DNA of 12,708 nucleotides from Rhodospirillaceae bacterium (GTDB taxonomy: Bacteria; Pseudomonadota; Alphaproteobacteria; UBA828), in contig JAPPKP010000326.1 of the NCBI GenBank assembly GCA_028819955.1, forward strand, positions 1-12,708. The letters are read 5' to 3'. Below are positions 5,930 through 12,708 of the stretch, piece by piece. Position 1 is the first letter of the stretch; the number at the start of each line of letters is the position of its first letter. Position numbers and translations under genes: made by a program. Below the pieces are notes generated by a model. It was not told where the DNA came from. It saw nothing but the letters and a program-made list of their open reading frames with translations, and made no database searches.

Positions 5930-8089
5930 TCAGCCGGCGTGCTTCAGATTGACGGTCAAGTGCCATACCGTGCCCGGCTCTACGTCTCGGTCGCGCGTGA
6001 AGGAGCGCGATACGCCCGTGCCGATGACAATACATTCATCTTCATAGAAAAGACCGACTCGCCAGTTAATGGAAGTGTTGTCTTCGAGGTCGCGCCGGGC
6101 CTCGGCGGAGAGCGTCCAGTTGTCGAGAGGAGCCGCCGTGAATCCCATGAGCGCCTCTCTGCCGCCGACGAAGTCCGTCATCATGCTTTCCGGCGGCCGG
6201 TCCACATCGGCGAAGCCGAGCCGGGTGCGCAGCCATTCCGGGCCGGCGGTGAGGTCGATTTCATTGCGTTTGACGGTGAAGTCACGGTGGTCGAGACGGA
6301 ACCGCAGGGAAAAATCGAGCCAGGGCGACGGCTGCACGAGGATGCGGCCAACGTAGTCGGACATCTGATCTTCAAGGCCGCTCCCGGCCTCGAATGGCGA
6401 ATCCTCATCTGCCCGCGCGCTTTGGCCGATCAGAGCGGTTGCACGGCCTCCGCCCGGGCCGTAAAGGCCGAGGCGGACACCGTAATTGACGCGTGGTCCG
6501 GTCTCGATGCGGTCGAGGCCGGTGTGGCGATTGGTGCTGAACAGGTTGGTGTGATCGAACTCCAGATCCCGGCTGTCTTCGTTGGGAATGTCAGAAGGAT
6601 TGCCGCCTTTTGGGCTGATCACGCCTTGCACGATGGGTTCGATAAGCTGTCGGTACGGACCGATCCGCGAGATGAGCGGATAGCGCCATTCGACGGCAAG
6701 CTCGGGCACGAACCGCCCGGCCGTTTCGCTCTTCATGACGCCGTAGGGCTCCCGGAGAGTAATCGGGGTGTAGGCATGATAGAGGTCGCCGCGCAGGTTC
6801 GCGTCGACGCGGAAGAGGTGACCGCCCGGCAAGATCGTCGGCCGGTGCCAACCGCCGCTGATCGAGAACCTGCGCGTGTCCGTTCCGTCCAGGCGTTCCA
6901 ATACCAAGAGGTTGGCGTCGAGCGTGGTGTAGCCGCCTGCATAGTGGGGCCCGCTCACCAAATGTGCATCGAGCAGAGGGAGCACGATCGGGCTTTGGTC
7001 TCCCTGCCGTCCGGCCCGGAGATCCTGGAACGAGTAGCCGGCTCCCGACATGTAGCTGCGCCGGTGGAAACGCTCCGCAAAAAGGGTCGTGACCAGATCG
7101 TCTTTCGACGAGATGCTGTAGCGGCGCAGATAGGTGTCGTCGAGGGCGCGCTCCAGATTGAAGCCCCAACGCCAGGCCTCGTCGATGTCGAAGAGGCCAT
7201 GGCCGAAGAGGTGTCCCCGGATTCTGTCACCGTCCTCGTCGGCGGTGAGGGCGCGGGTGATGCTCGCATCGATGGTGAACTGGCCATCCTGCGTGCGCTC
7301 GCGATACTCGCCGGTCAGCACGGCACTTTCTAGGGCGGTGAACCGGGGCGAGAAGGTCACATCCCGATCAGGTGCGAGGGACCAGTAGTAGGGAATCGTC
7401 ACCTCGGCGCCGAGCGCCGTGGAGCTGCTGTAGGACGGGGTCAGGAACCCGCTTTGGCGGGTCACGCTCGGATCGGGATGGCGGAAATAGGGCGTATACA
7501 GGATCGGCAAGCCGAAGAACTCGAGCGATGCGTCGCGGTAGGTGATGGAGTGCTCCACCTGATCGTGTATCACGCGCTCTGCCTTGAGCCGCCAAAGCGG
7601 CGTCGGAGCGGGATTGTCCGGGCAGAGTTCGCAGGGCGAATACACCGCCCTCCGCATCACCGTGCGGGTGCCACCGACACGTCGGGCGCCGCTCGCGACG
7701 AGCCGCGACTGGTCCGTCAACAGGACGCTCAGACGGTGAATCACCCCGTCTCTCAGATCACCGGTGAGCTCGACGGAATCGGCGAACATCACTTCGCCAG
7801 TCGGCTCTAGAAGCGCGACGTCGCCCGATGCCGTCACCACGTCGTCGCCGCGTCGGTAATGAATGCGGTCGGCGCGCAGTACACGCTCGCCCTGAGCGAC
7901 CTCGACATTGCCGGAGGCGATCACCGTATCGGTGGCTTGGTCGTAGATCAGCTCGTCGGCGGTCATCAGGAGATCGCCCGTCATCAGGTCGCCGAGATCG
8001 GGCGCGTCGTCCGTCTCTTGCGCACGCGCCTCCAGCGAGGAGAGGGCTAGGAGACACGCGAACACGACCGGCGCGAGGGCCTTCATCAT
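5930..8089 (-). CDS. lptD: LPS-assembly protein LptD (outer-membrane barrel)
   Basis: LptD is the large outer-membrane beta barrel that, with LptE, inserts lipopolysaccharide into the outer leaflet. The 719-residue product carries a signal peptide (residues 1-23, ending EARA before QETDD). An LptA-like OstA jelly-roll domain follows at about 35-120, with LLMTADELIYDQATDTVIASGNVEV-type repeats, then the barrel, with LEFFGLPILYTPYFRHPDPSV, RQSGFLTPSYSSSTALG and repeated amphipathic strands to the C-terminus. Cysteines in the mature part are Cys153 and Cys156 (SPCELCPD, before PLWRLKAERV) and Cys686 (YEDECIVIG), unlike the E. coli layout with a C-terminal CC pair. I chose ATG 8089 (an ATGATG pair) because it sits 7 nt after the lptG stop and starts a proper signal peptide; a longer frame to 8200 overlaps lptG and lacks one. 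A moderately distant GAGGA precedes it, so coupling to lptG is likely. Confidence 0.95.
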   Translation of the reverse strand: MMKALAPVVFACLLALSSLEARAQETDDAPDLGDLMTGDLLMTADELIYDQATDTVIASGNVEVAQGERVLRADRIHYRRGDDVVTASGDVALLEPTGEVMFADSVELTGDLRDGVIHRLSVLLTDQSRLVASGARRVGGTRTVMRRAVYSPCELCPDNPAPTPLWRLKAERVIHDQVEHSITYRDASLEFFGLPILYTPYFRHPDPSVTRQSGFLTPSYSSSTALGAEVTIPYYWSLAPDRDVTFSPRFTALESAVLTGEYRERTQDGQFTIDASITRALTADEDGDRIRGHLFGHGLFDIDEAWRWGFNLERALDDTYLRRYSISSKDDLVTTLFAERFHRRSYMSGAGYSFQDLRAGRQGDQSPIVLPLLDAHLVSGPHYAGGYTTLDANLLVLERLDGTDTRRFSISGGWHRPTILPGGHLFRVDANLRGDLYHAYTPITLREPYGVMKSETAGRFVPELAVEWRYPLISRIGPYRQLIEPIVQGVISPKGGNPSDIPNEDSRDLEFDHTNLFSTNRHTGLDRIETGPRVNYGVRLGLYGPGGGRATALIGQSARADEDSPFEAGSGLEDQMSDYVGRILVQPSPWLDFSLRFRLDHRDFTVKRNEIDLTAGPEWLRTRLGFADVDRPPESMMTDFVGGREALMGFTAAPLDNWTLSAEARRDLEDNTSINWRVGLFYEDECIVIGTGVSRSFTRDRDVEPGTVWHLTVNLKHAG

Positions 8090-8096
8090 GCTGCCG

Positions 8097-9191
8097 CTAT
8101 CCGTCCTCGAGGTGGAACAGGCCTGCGACACCGAGCAATGTAAAAATTCCCGCCGGCGTCCACGCAGCGAGCACCGGCGGCAGCTTGCCGGAAAGGCCAA
8201 GGGCGAGCACCAGGTCCGAGATAAAGTAGAGAAGAAAACCGGTGAGCAGTCCGGCCAGGACCAGCACCCAGGTACCCCGCCGCGTGAATCGGAGCGAAAA
8301 GGTCGCTGCGATCAGGACCATCGCGCAAAGCAGGAGGGGCCCGGAGAGAAGCGAATGCCAATGCAGGCGGTGCTTCACCGAAGAGAAGCCGGACTCGTCC
8401 AACACCTTGATGAAACCGGGCAGCGCCCAAAAAGACAAGGTCTCCGGCGGCGAGAAGCTGTTCTGGATACGCTCCAAGGTGAGGTCGGTGGGCAAGCGAG
8501 CATTCGCCCGATGTCGGGCCGGCTCGTCCGGTGCGCTGAAGAGCGCATCCTGCAGGTTCCAATACCCGTCTTCCAGCCGGGCCTCGGCGGCGTCGATTCG
8601 CCCGACGAACTGATCTTCCTTCGCGTACAGGAAAATGATCGTGTCGTAGAGCGTCATCGTCTCCTGATCGATGCGCTCGGCGTGAACCACCGATTGGCTC
8701 TCCGAATCTCCCTGCCTGAGCCAGATGCCTGACTTCGAAAGCTCCATGAGGCTCGATTGTCCGCGCAAGTAGGTCGCGTCCATCTGTTCGAATCGCGATG
8801 TCGTGGCCGAGGCGAGCGGGTTGACGACCGTCATGAAGAGGCCGCCCAGCAGCGCCGCGATGACGAGCGCCGGCAGCAGGAACTGCCAGACCGAGACGCC
8901 CGCCGCGCGCGCCACCACGAGCTCGCGGCTCCGCGTCATCTTCGCGAAGGTCACGATGCCGCCGACGAGCACGATGAAGGGCAACGCCTTTTGCGCCATG
9001 AAGGGGATGTGCAGCGATGCCATCTGGAGGACGGTTTCGATCGTCGCCGTCTTGTCCGGCCCGGAGGCGCGGCGCAGCAGCTCGATCGTATCGGCAATGA
9101 GAATGGTCAACATGACCAGCAGGAACACGAGAGCGACGCTCTGCAGGTAATGCCTGCCCATGTAGAGCGAGAGGGTGGATGAGAGACGCAT
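8097..9191 (-). CDS. lptG: LPS export ABC transporter permease LptG
   Basis: LptG pairs with LptF to form the inner-membrane permease of the LptB2FG exporter, which extracts lipopolysaccharide and passes it to LptC and LptA. The 364-residue product has the YjgP/YjgQ layout: three N-terminal membrane segments (about 17-37, 62-82, 101-122), a periplasmic jelly-roll domain (about 130-275), and three C-terminal segments (about 283-300, 308-325, 340-360). Family marks are the coupling-helix stretch MTRSRELVVARAAGVS (about 85-100) and the cytoplasmic SLRFTRRG turn. The MRLSSTLSLYMGRHYL start and VVNPLASAT fit LptG more than LptF, as does its place second in the operon. ATG 9191 has an AGGAG ribosome-binding site that overlaps the lptF stop codon. 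Confidence 0.95.
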   Translation of the reverse strand: MRLSSTLSLYMGRHYLQSVALVFLLVMLTILIADTIELLRRASGPDKTATIETVLQMASLHIPFMAQKALPFIVLVGGIVTFAKMTRSRELVVARAAGVSVWQFLLPALVIAALLGGLFMTVVNPLASATTSRFEQMDATYLRGQSSLMELSKSGIWLRQGDSESQSVVHAERIDQETMTLYDTIIFLYAKEDQFVGRIDAAEARLEDGYWNLQDALFSAPDEPARHRANARLPTDLTLERIQNSFSPPETLSFWALPGFIKVLDESGFSSVKHRLHWHSLLSGPLLLCAMVLIAATFSLRFTRRGTWVLVLAGLLTGFLLYFISDLVLALGLSGKLPPVLAAWTPAGIFTLLGVAGLFHLEDG

Positions 9192-9200
9192 GCGCCCTGG

Positions 9201-9206
9201 CTCCTA
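9201..9206 (-). promoter_or_regulatory. Ribosome-binding site of lptG overlapping the lptF stop
   Basis: On the minus strand TAGGAG contains the TAG stop of lptF and the AGGAG Shine-Dalgarno of lptG, 9 nt before ATG 9191. This fixes the lptG start and suggests ribosomes are handed over from lptF, which would keep the two permease halves in balance. Confidence 0.7.
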
Positions 9207-10328
9207 CCCGCGCGCGCCGGGCTCAGCCGTCGCACTGCGGCCGCCGAGGACGCGCGGCCAGCGCCGGCGCATCAGGGCCATCGATGCGGCAATCATGAGA
9301 ACCGGATTGAGATACATGAGCGGGATGAGACTGCTGTTCTTGGCGGTCGCGTTGACCAGGAAAAGGGCCACGGCCTCGAGCACGACCCCGGCCGCGATGG
9401 CCACGAGGATGCGGCGCCACTGGCCGCGCCGGTCGACGTTGCCGGAGAGCAGCGCCGCGAGCCCGATGGCGGCAAGCGCATAGCCGAACAGCGGCGAGAC
9501 GATGCGGTTGTGGGCTTCGGAGAGGAACTTGCCCCGCAGCCGCTCGGCGCCCTCGCTGTTGGGGTCGAGGAGCTCGTCGATGAACCGTTCGCGCGGCTCG
9601 CGCGAGCGCGTGCCTCCGCGTTGGACGAAGTCGCTCAAGTCCAACGTGTAACGTTCAAAATTGAGCAGCGAGAGTTTCGACGAATCGCGGTCGATCCGCT
9701 GTCGGTGGCCGTTGATGAGGATGAAGCGCGGCCCCTCGGCGGTCTGCGCCAGAATGCCCTGCTCGGCCATCATCGTGACCGGCCGTTCCTGCTCGCGGGC
9801 GTCGTGCACGAGGATGCCGTGGAGCGTGCCGCCCTCGCGCCCGCGGACGTAAACGGTGACGCCCTCGGTTAGCGTGTTGAAGGTGCCCTCCTCCAGGAGA
9901 AGCGCCGAGTGATCGCCGCGCAGGACGAACTGCCGCTCCTTGAACTCCCGGTGACTGACGGGCATCACGTACATGATGATCGCGTACGAGATGACGACGA
10001 TGATCGTGGCCATCACCAGTGCCGGCTTCGCCAGCGACCACTGACTCACGCCGGCCGCCCGCAGGCTGACCAGCTCGCTGTCGATCGTGAGCTTGTTGTA
10101 GACGAAGAGCAGTGAGCAGAAGAATGCGATCGGCAGGATTGCGCTCAGGAACGTCGGCAGCACCAGCATGCTCATCAACAGGAAGGTGCTGAACGACAGC
10201 CCCTTGTTGACGATCAGGTCGATGATGCGCAAAGACTGCGACAGCCAGACGACCGCCGTTAGCCCCAGCGTGACGAGCAGGAACGGACCGATAAGCTGGC
10301 GCAGCAGGTAACGTTGGTAGCGCAGCAT
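9204..10328 (-). CDS. lptF: LPS export ABC transporter permease LptF
   Basis: LptF is the partner of LptG in the inner-membrane lipopolysaccharide extractor. The 374-residue product begins MLRYQRYLLRQL, the standard LptF opening with a basic amphipathic stretch. It has three N-terminal membrane helices (about 12-32, 47-77, 98-122), the coupling stretch NKLTIDSELVSLRAAGVS (about 78-95), a periplasmic jelly roll (about 125-265), and three C-terminal helices. Within the last group lies the cytoplasmic SGNVDRRGQWRRI loop. The C-terminus RRRWPRVLGGRSATAEPGARG is basic and then low-complexity. It is the first gene of the lptF-lptG-lptD-surA-rsmA block. No ribosome-binding site precedes ATG 10328; instead a TATAAT element lies 5 nt upstream, consistent with a leaderless transcript. 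The start is supported by protein similarity, since a later start would remove the conserved N-terminus. Confidence 0.95.
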   Translation of the reverse strand: MLRYQRYLLRQLIGPFLLVTLGLTAVVWLSQSLRIIDLIVNKGLSFSTFLLMSMLVLPTFLSAILPIAFFCSLLFVYNKLTIDSELVSLRAAGVSQWSLAKPALVMATIIVVISYAIIMYVMPVSHREFKERQFVLRGDHSALLLEEGTFNTLTEGVTVYVRGREGGTLHGILVHDAREQERPVTMMAEQGILAQTAEGPRFILINGHRQRIDRDSSKLSLLNFERYTLDLSDFVQRGGTRSREPRERFIDELLDPNSEGAERLRGKFLSEAHNRIVSPLFGYALAAIGLAALLSGNVDRRGQWRRILVAIAAGVVLEAVALFLVNATAKNSSLIPLMYLNPVLMIAASMALMRRRWPRVLGGRSATAEPGARG

Positions 10329-10333
10329 GGCTT

Positions 10334-10339
10334 ATTATA
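10334..10339 (-). promoter_or_regulatory. Perfect -10 box just upstream of the lptF start
   Basis: On the minus strand TATAAT is followed by AAGCC and then the lptF ATG. A -10 box 6-7 nt before its transcription start would place +1 at or within the first bases of the ATG, giving a leaderless mRNA for the lptF-lptG-lptD-surA-rsmA operon. No good -35 hexamer sits at 16-18 nt (the sequence there is close to ACCCGT), and no TG extends the -10, so an activator or a different sigma contact may be needed. The hexamer stands out because the 98-bp gap is otherwise strongly GC-rich. Confidence 0.5.
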
Positions 10340-10426
10340 GCGGGTCGCGGGCCGAAACGGGTGAATCCCGATGGCGGCGCCGCGCGAGCGAGCCGCGTTA
10401 GCTTAGGCCGTGCCGAAGATTCCCGA

Positions 10427-11851
10427 CTAAAGCGGCGGGCGGTGCCTGCTCCAATTCGCCGCCGCCTCGAAGGCCGCCGCCGCGCGAAACACGCGCACAT
10501 CGTCGTAGGTGCGGCCGACGATCTGCAGGCCGGTGGGAACGCCGTTTCGCGCGAATCCGGTCGGCACGCTTGCCACCGGGCACTGGTTCATCATGTTGAA
10601 CGGATAGGTGAGCAGCCAGCCCAGGTGCGGCTCGACCGCCTTGCCGTTGATGGTGAAGCCGGGATCCATGTTGGTGTGGTCGGCCTTGACCGCCGGCACC
10701 GCGAGCGTCGGGCAAATCATGACGTCGTAGCCCTCGAGGATCGGCGCGAGCTTCTGGTACATCCAGCCCCGTGTTTGGCTGACGCGCTCGAATTCGACGC
10801 CGCTGACGCGCTTCCCCTTCTCCACCAGATCGACCACCTTCGGGTCCATCTCGAAGCGCCATTCGGGGAGAAAGTCCTGAAGACCGCTGGCGAAGAAGAC
10901 CTCGAACAGCCGCAGGTACTGGTTCAGCACGCCCGAGGTCCAGCCGAGATCGATCTCGTCCACCTCGCAGCCGAGATCGCGGAAGACGTCCACGGCCTTC
11001 CGCGTGTTTTCCTGCACCTCCTGATCGACCTCGACATAGCCGAGATCCGGCGAGTAGGCGATGCGCCAGCCCTCGATTCCCTCGTAGGAGAGCGGCAAGC
11101 GAACGCGTGTCCTAAGGGAGGCGATGTCCGCCCTGTGGGGGCCTGAGACGACGTTCTGGAGCAGGGCGGATTCCGCCACCGTGCGGGACAGGACGCCGAT
11201 CTGCACCAGGAAGGCGTGCGGCGCCGAGGTGTCGTTCGGGTTGCGCCCGTAGGGCGGCTTGAAACCGAAGATGCCGTTGACCGAAGCCGGGATGCGGATC
11301 GAACCGCCGCCGTCGCCGCCGTCCGCGATCGTGGTCATACCTGCGGCCAGCGCGCCGCCGCTGCCGCCGGATGACCCACCCGGCGTGTAGTCGCTGTTCC
11401 AGGGATTGCGGCTAACGCCCCAGAGCGGGCTGTGGCTCGTCCCGGCATAGCCGAACTCGGGCGTCGTGGTGCGGATGTGGAGGATCGCGCCGGAGCGCAT
11501 GAGGCGCTCGGTCACCGGGTAAGTGTGATCCGGGCGGTTGTGCTCCATGATCTTGGAGCCGATCGTGGTGATCTCGCCCTTGATGTCGTGATAGTCCTTG
11601 CTCGCGAAGGGCAGACCTTCGAGCGTGCGCAGCCGCCCGTCCGTCTTGCCGTAGCGCGCCTCCGCCGCCTTCGCCTGCTCCAGGGCGCGCTCGAAATAGC
11701 TATAGGTGACGAGGTTGAGCGCGGGATTGACCGCCTCGCAGCGGGCGATCACCGCCTTCATCAGCTCGACCGGCGACAGCGTTCGCGCCCTGAAGGCTGC
11801 GAGCGCGTCGAGCGCGCTCATGTAGCAAAGGTCGAGATCGGCGGCGGCCAT
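10427..11851 (-). CDS. Amidase-signature family hydrolase (substrate unknown)
   Basis: The 474-residue product belongs to the amidase-signature family, whose members hydrolyse amide bonds with a Ser-cisSer-Lys triad. It includes GatA, fatty-acid amide hydrolase, malonamidase and allophanate hydrolase. The triad is visible as Lys85 (PFASKDYHDIKG), cis-Ser160 (TPGGSSGGSGGALAAG) and nucleophile Ser184 (GGDGGGSIRIPAS). The 24-residue spacing between the two serines matches characterised members. The loop reads GGDGGGS where GSDTGGS is usual. There is no signal peptide, so it is probably cytoplasmic. It lacks the extra C-terminal domain of full-length allophanate hydrolases, and no gatB or gatC is nearby, so tRNA amidotransferase function is unlikely. 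ATG 11851 is preceded by GGGAG at 8 nt. It follows the isochorismatase-family gene by 17 nt, suggesting the two enzymes act in one pathway. Confidence 0.9.
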   Translation of the reverse strand: MAAADLDLCYMSALDALAAFRARTLSPVELMKAVIARCEAVNPALNLVTYSYFERALEQAKAAEARYGKTDGRLRTLEGLPFASKDYHDIKGEITTIGSKIMEHNRPDHTYPVTERLMRSGAILHIRTTTPEFGYAGTSHSPLWGVSRNPWNSDYTPGGSSGGSGGALAAGMTTIADGGDGGGSIRIPASVNGIFGFKPPYGRNPNDTSAPHAFLVQIGVLSRTVAESALLQNVVSGPHRADIASLRTRVRLPLSYEGIEGWRIAYSPDLGYVEVDQEVQENTRKAVDVFRDLGCEVDEIDLGWTSGVLNQYLRLFEVFFASGLQDFLPEWRFEMDPKVVDLVEKGKRVSGVEFERVSQTRGWMYQKLAPILEGYDVMICPTLAVPAVKADHTNMDPGFTINGKAVEPHLGWLLTYPFNMMNQCPVASVPTGFARNGVPTGLQIVGRTYDDVRVFRAAAAFEAAANWSRHRPPL

Positions 11852-11868
11852 GGCTTACGCTCCCAGTC

Positions 11869-12579
11869 CTATTCGTTGCTGAAGGCCTCGAGCTCGTTGA
11901 GGTAGGCGAGGACGCGGTCTGCCGGCTCGACATCGCCGAACTTGGCGTCGATATCGAACAGGTTCCATTCGACGACCCCGGGCACCCGGTCGCCCACGCC
12001 CTCCCGAACGACGATGGGGCGGAAGCCCTCGGCGATCGCGTCCTCGGCCGAGTGGCGCACGCAGCCGGCCATGGTGACGCCGGTGATGATCACCGTGTCC
12101 ACCCGCTGGGCGCGGAGGTAGCCCGCGAGGTAGGTGCCGTGGAACGCGCTCGCGCGCTTCTTCACGATCACCTGCTCGCCGCGCTCCGGCATCGGCGCGA
12201 TACGCTCGTCGATCTGCGCCTCGGTTGACCCCTCCCGCAGGGTCTCAACCGGAATCTTGAGGTGCCATAGGCCCGTGTCGGCGTGTGGCCCGGTCGGGTC
12301 CTGATAAGCCGTCGTCGTGTAGACCACGGGAATGTTCTTTTCACGTGCGGCGGCCAGCAGCTGCTGGTTGGTGGGAATGATCACCTCCATGTTGTCGCAC
12401 GTGAAATTGTGGCCCGGCCGGGTCCACGCGTTCGCGAGGTCAATGATCAGAAGCGCCGGCCGAGTTCCGAACCCGATCCGGCGCTGGAATCCCCGCGTCT
12501 GGTAAATCTCGGAATCGGCGGCGAAGATCGTCTCGAGCGCCCGTCTTACTTCCTCGTCGCGTGTAAGCTCCGCCGTCAT
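11869..12579 (-). CDS. Isochorismatase-fold cysteine hydrolase, N-carbamoylsarcosine amidohydrolase-like
   Basis: The 236-residue cytoplasmic protein has the isochorismatase-like hydrolase fold: ALLIIDLANAW as the first strand, VVYTTTAY, a VKKRASAFHGT loop and the nucleophile motif ITGVTMAGCVRHSAEDA. The triad is Asp47, Lys140 and Cys173. The Asp-Lys (93) and Lys-Cys (33) intervals equal those I recall for Arthrobacter N-carbamoylsarcosine amidohydrolase (Asp51, Lys144, Cys177), and the roughly 35-residue N-terminal arm also fits that subgroup. Relatives cleave N-carbamoyl amino acids, maleamate, nicotinamide or biuret, so the substrate stays open. I chose ATG 12579 because GGAGG lies 7 nt upstream; the TTG at 12585 is too close to that site. 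The conserved GWMYxxx of isochorismatases is absent, arguing against a siderophore role. It is the first gene of a two-gene unit with the amidase. Confidence 0.9.
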   Translation of the reverse strand: MTAELTRDEEVRRALETIFAADSEIYQTRGFQRRIGFGTRPALLIIDLANAWTRPGHNFTCDNMEVIIPTNQQLLAAAREKNIPVVYTTTAYQDPTGPHADTGLWHLKIPVETLREGSTEAQIDERIAPMPERGEQVIVKKRASAFHGTYLAGYLRAQRVDTVIITGVTMAGCVRHSAEDAIAEGFRPIVVREGVGDRVPGVVEWNLFDIDAKFGDVEPADRVLAYLNELEAFSNE

Positions 12580-12586
12580 CCTCAAT

Positions 12587-12591
12587 CCTCC
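12587..12591 (-). promoter_or_regulatory. Ribosome-binding site deciding the start of the cysteine hydrolase gene
   Basis: The minus strand reads GGAGG, then ATTGAGG, then ATG 12579, giving a canonical 7-nt spacing. The in-frame TTG at 12585 would overlap or abut this site and is therefore unlikely to be used. Coordinates of the GGAGG core may be off by a base. Confidence 0.7.
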
Positions 12592-12669
12592 AGCATTGGA
12601 TGGGTGTCGAGTGTAGCCGGCGCGCCCGCGGGCCGCCAGACGCGCTCACCGCAAATGTCGGTAACACGG

Positions 12670-12706
12670 GATATGTCCGGTCCATGTACCAGATGATCTG
12701 TCCGGT
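12670..12706. repeat. Pair of 12-bp direct repeats upstream of the hydrolase-amidase unit
   Basis: GATATGTCCGGT (12670-12681) and GATCTGTCCGGT (12695-12706) agree at 11 of 12 positions and start 25 bp apart. A small inverted repeat, CAGATGATCTG (12690-12700), overlaps the second copy, and a looser relative, AAATGTCGGT, lies at 12653-12662. They sit 91 bp or more before the ATG of the cysteine hydrolase gene, so they could be operator sites for a local regulator, or belong to a neighbour beyond the window edge. No convincing sigma-70 promoter was seen in 12580-12669; a TACACT near 12610 has no good -35 partner. Confidence 0.4.
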
Positions 12707-12708
12707 TT

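Noticed and set aside
5864..7333. 489-codon open frame on the plus strand, antisense to lptD and the start of surA
   Set aside because: Long antisense frames are expected in GC-rich coding DNA. The translation shows no recognisable domain, while the minus strand holds a clear LptD barrel and SurA signal peptide.
8090..8200. N-terminal extension of lptD up to 8200
   Set aside because: It lies inside the lptG coding sequence in another frame and would bury a normal signal peptide that begins at ATG 8089.
10359..10384. Possible terminator between the amidase gene and lptF (CGGGTGAATCCCG and GCGGCGCCGC)
   Set aside because: The stems are short, GC-only, and lack a following U-tract on the minus strand; they are expected by chance at this GC content.
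10361..11146. 261-codon plus-strand frame opposite the amidase gene
   Set aside because: It is the complement of a well-supported amidase-signature enzyme and its product looks like a composition artefact (rich in R, A, H, D) with no domain.
12283..12696. 137-codon plus-strand frame running toward the right edge
   Set aside because: Most of it is antisense to the cysteine hydrolase gene, it has no recognisable domain, and it would run through the direct repeats.

Overview
The window is a GC-rich, densely packed stretch of chromosome from a Gram-negative bacterium, most likely an alphaproteobacterium. The evidence is the fabF-mltG-yicC-gmk order running toward an lptF-lptG-lptD-surA-rsmA block, a SurA with a single parvulin domain, and an LptD whose cysteines follow a CxxC...DEC pattern. 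Genus or family cannot be read from the window. No tRNA, rRNA, CRISPR array, insertion sequence or phage gene was seen, and no gene-free stretch exceeds 300 bases.

Layout. On the plus strand (1-3450) lie the 3' part of fabF (fatty acid elongation), mltG (terminates glycan strands during peptidoglycan synthesis), a yicC-type endoribonuclease gene and gmk (guanylate kinase). They are 3 to 12 nt apart and look like one operon. On the minus strand, read from right to left, lie lptF, lptG, lptD, surA and rsmA (10328 down to 4076), spaced by +12, +7, +7 and -3 nt. LptF and LptG form the inner-membrane part of the lipopolysaccharide exporter, LptD is its outer-membrane pore, SurA is the periplasmic chaperone that helps LptD and other barrels fold, and RsmA (KsgA) dimethylates 16S rRNA. 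A GNAT acetyltransferase gene (3419-3934, minus) sits between the two groups, and its 3' end overlaps the 3' end of gmk by 32 bp.

At the right end (10427-12579, minus) is a two-gene cassette: a cysteine hydrolase of the isochorismatase/N-carbamoylsarcosine amidohydrolase family, followed 17 nt later by an amidase-signature Ser-cisSer-Lys hydrolase. Both keep their catalytic residues. Together they suggest stepwise hydrolysis of a small amide or ureide, but the substrate cannot be read from sequence.

Main points of interest: pdxA, normally between surA and rsmA, is absent, and the two genes are fused edge to edge by a TTGA overlap. A perfect TATAAT lies 5 nt before the lptF ATG, predicting a leaderless mRNA. 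The convergent operons overlap at their ends with no room for a terminator between them. The isochorismatase/amidase pair has unknown chemistry, with paired 12-bp direct repeats upstream. I found no convincing wholly novel multi-gene system; most of the window is conserved envelope-biogenesis housekeeping.
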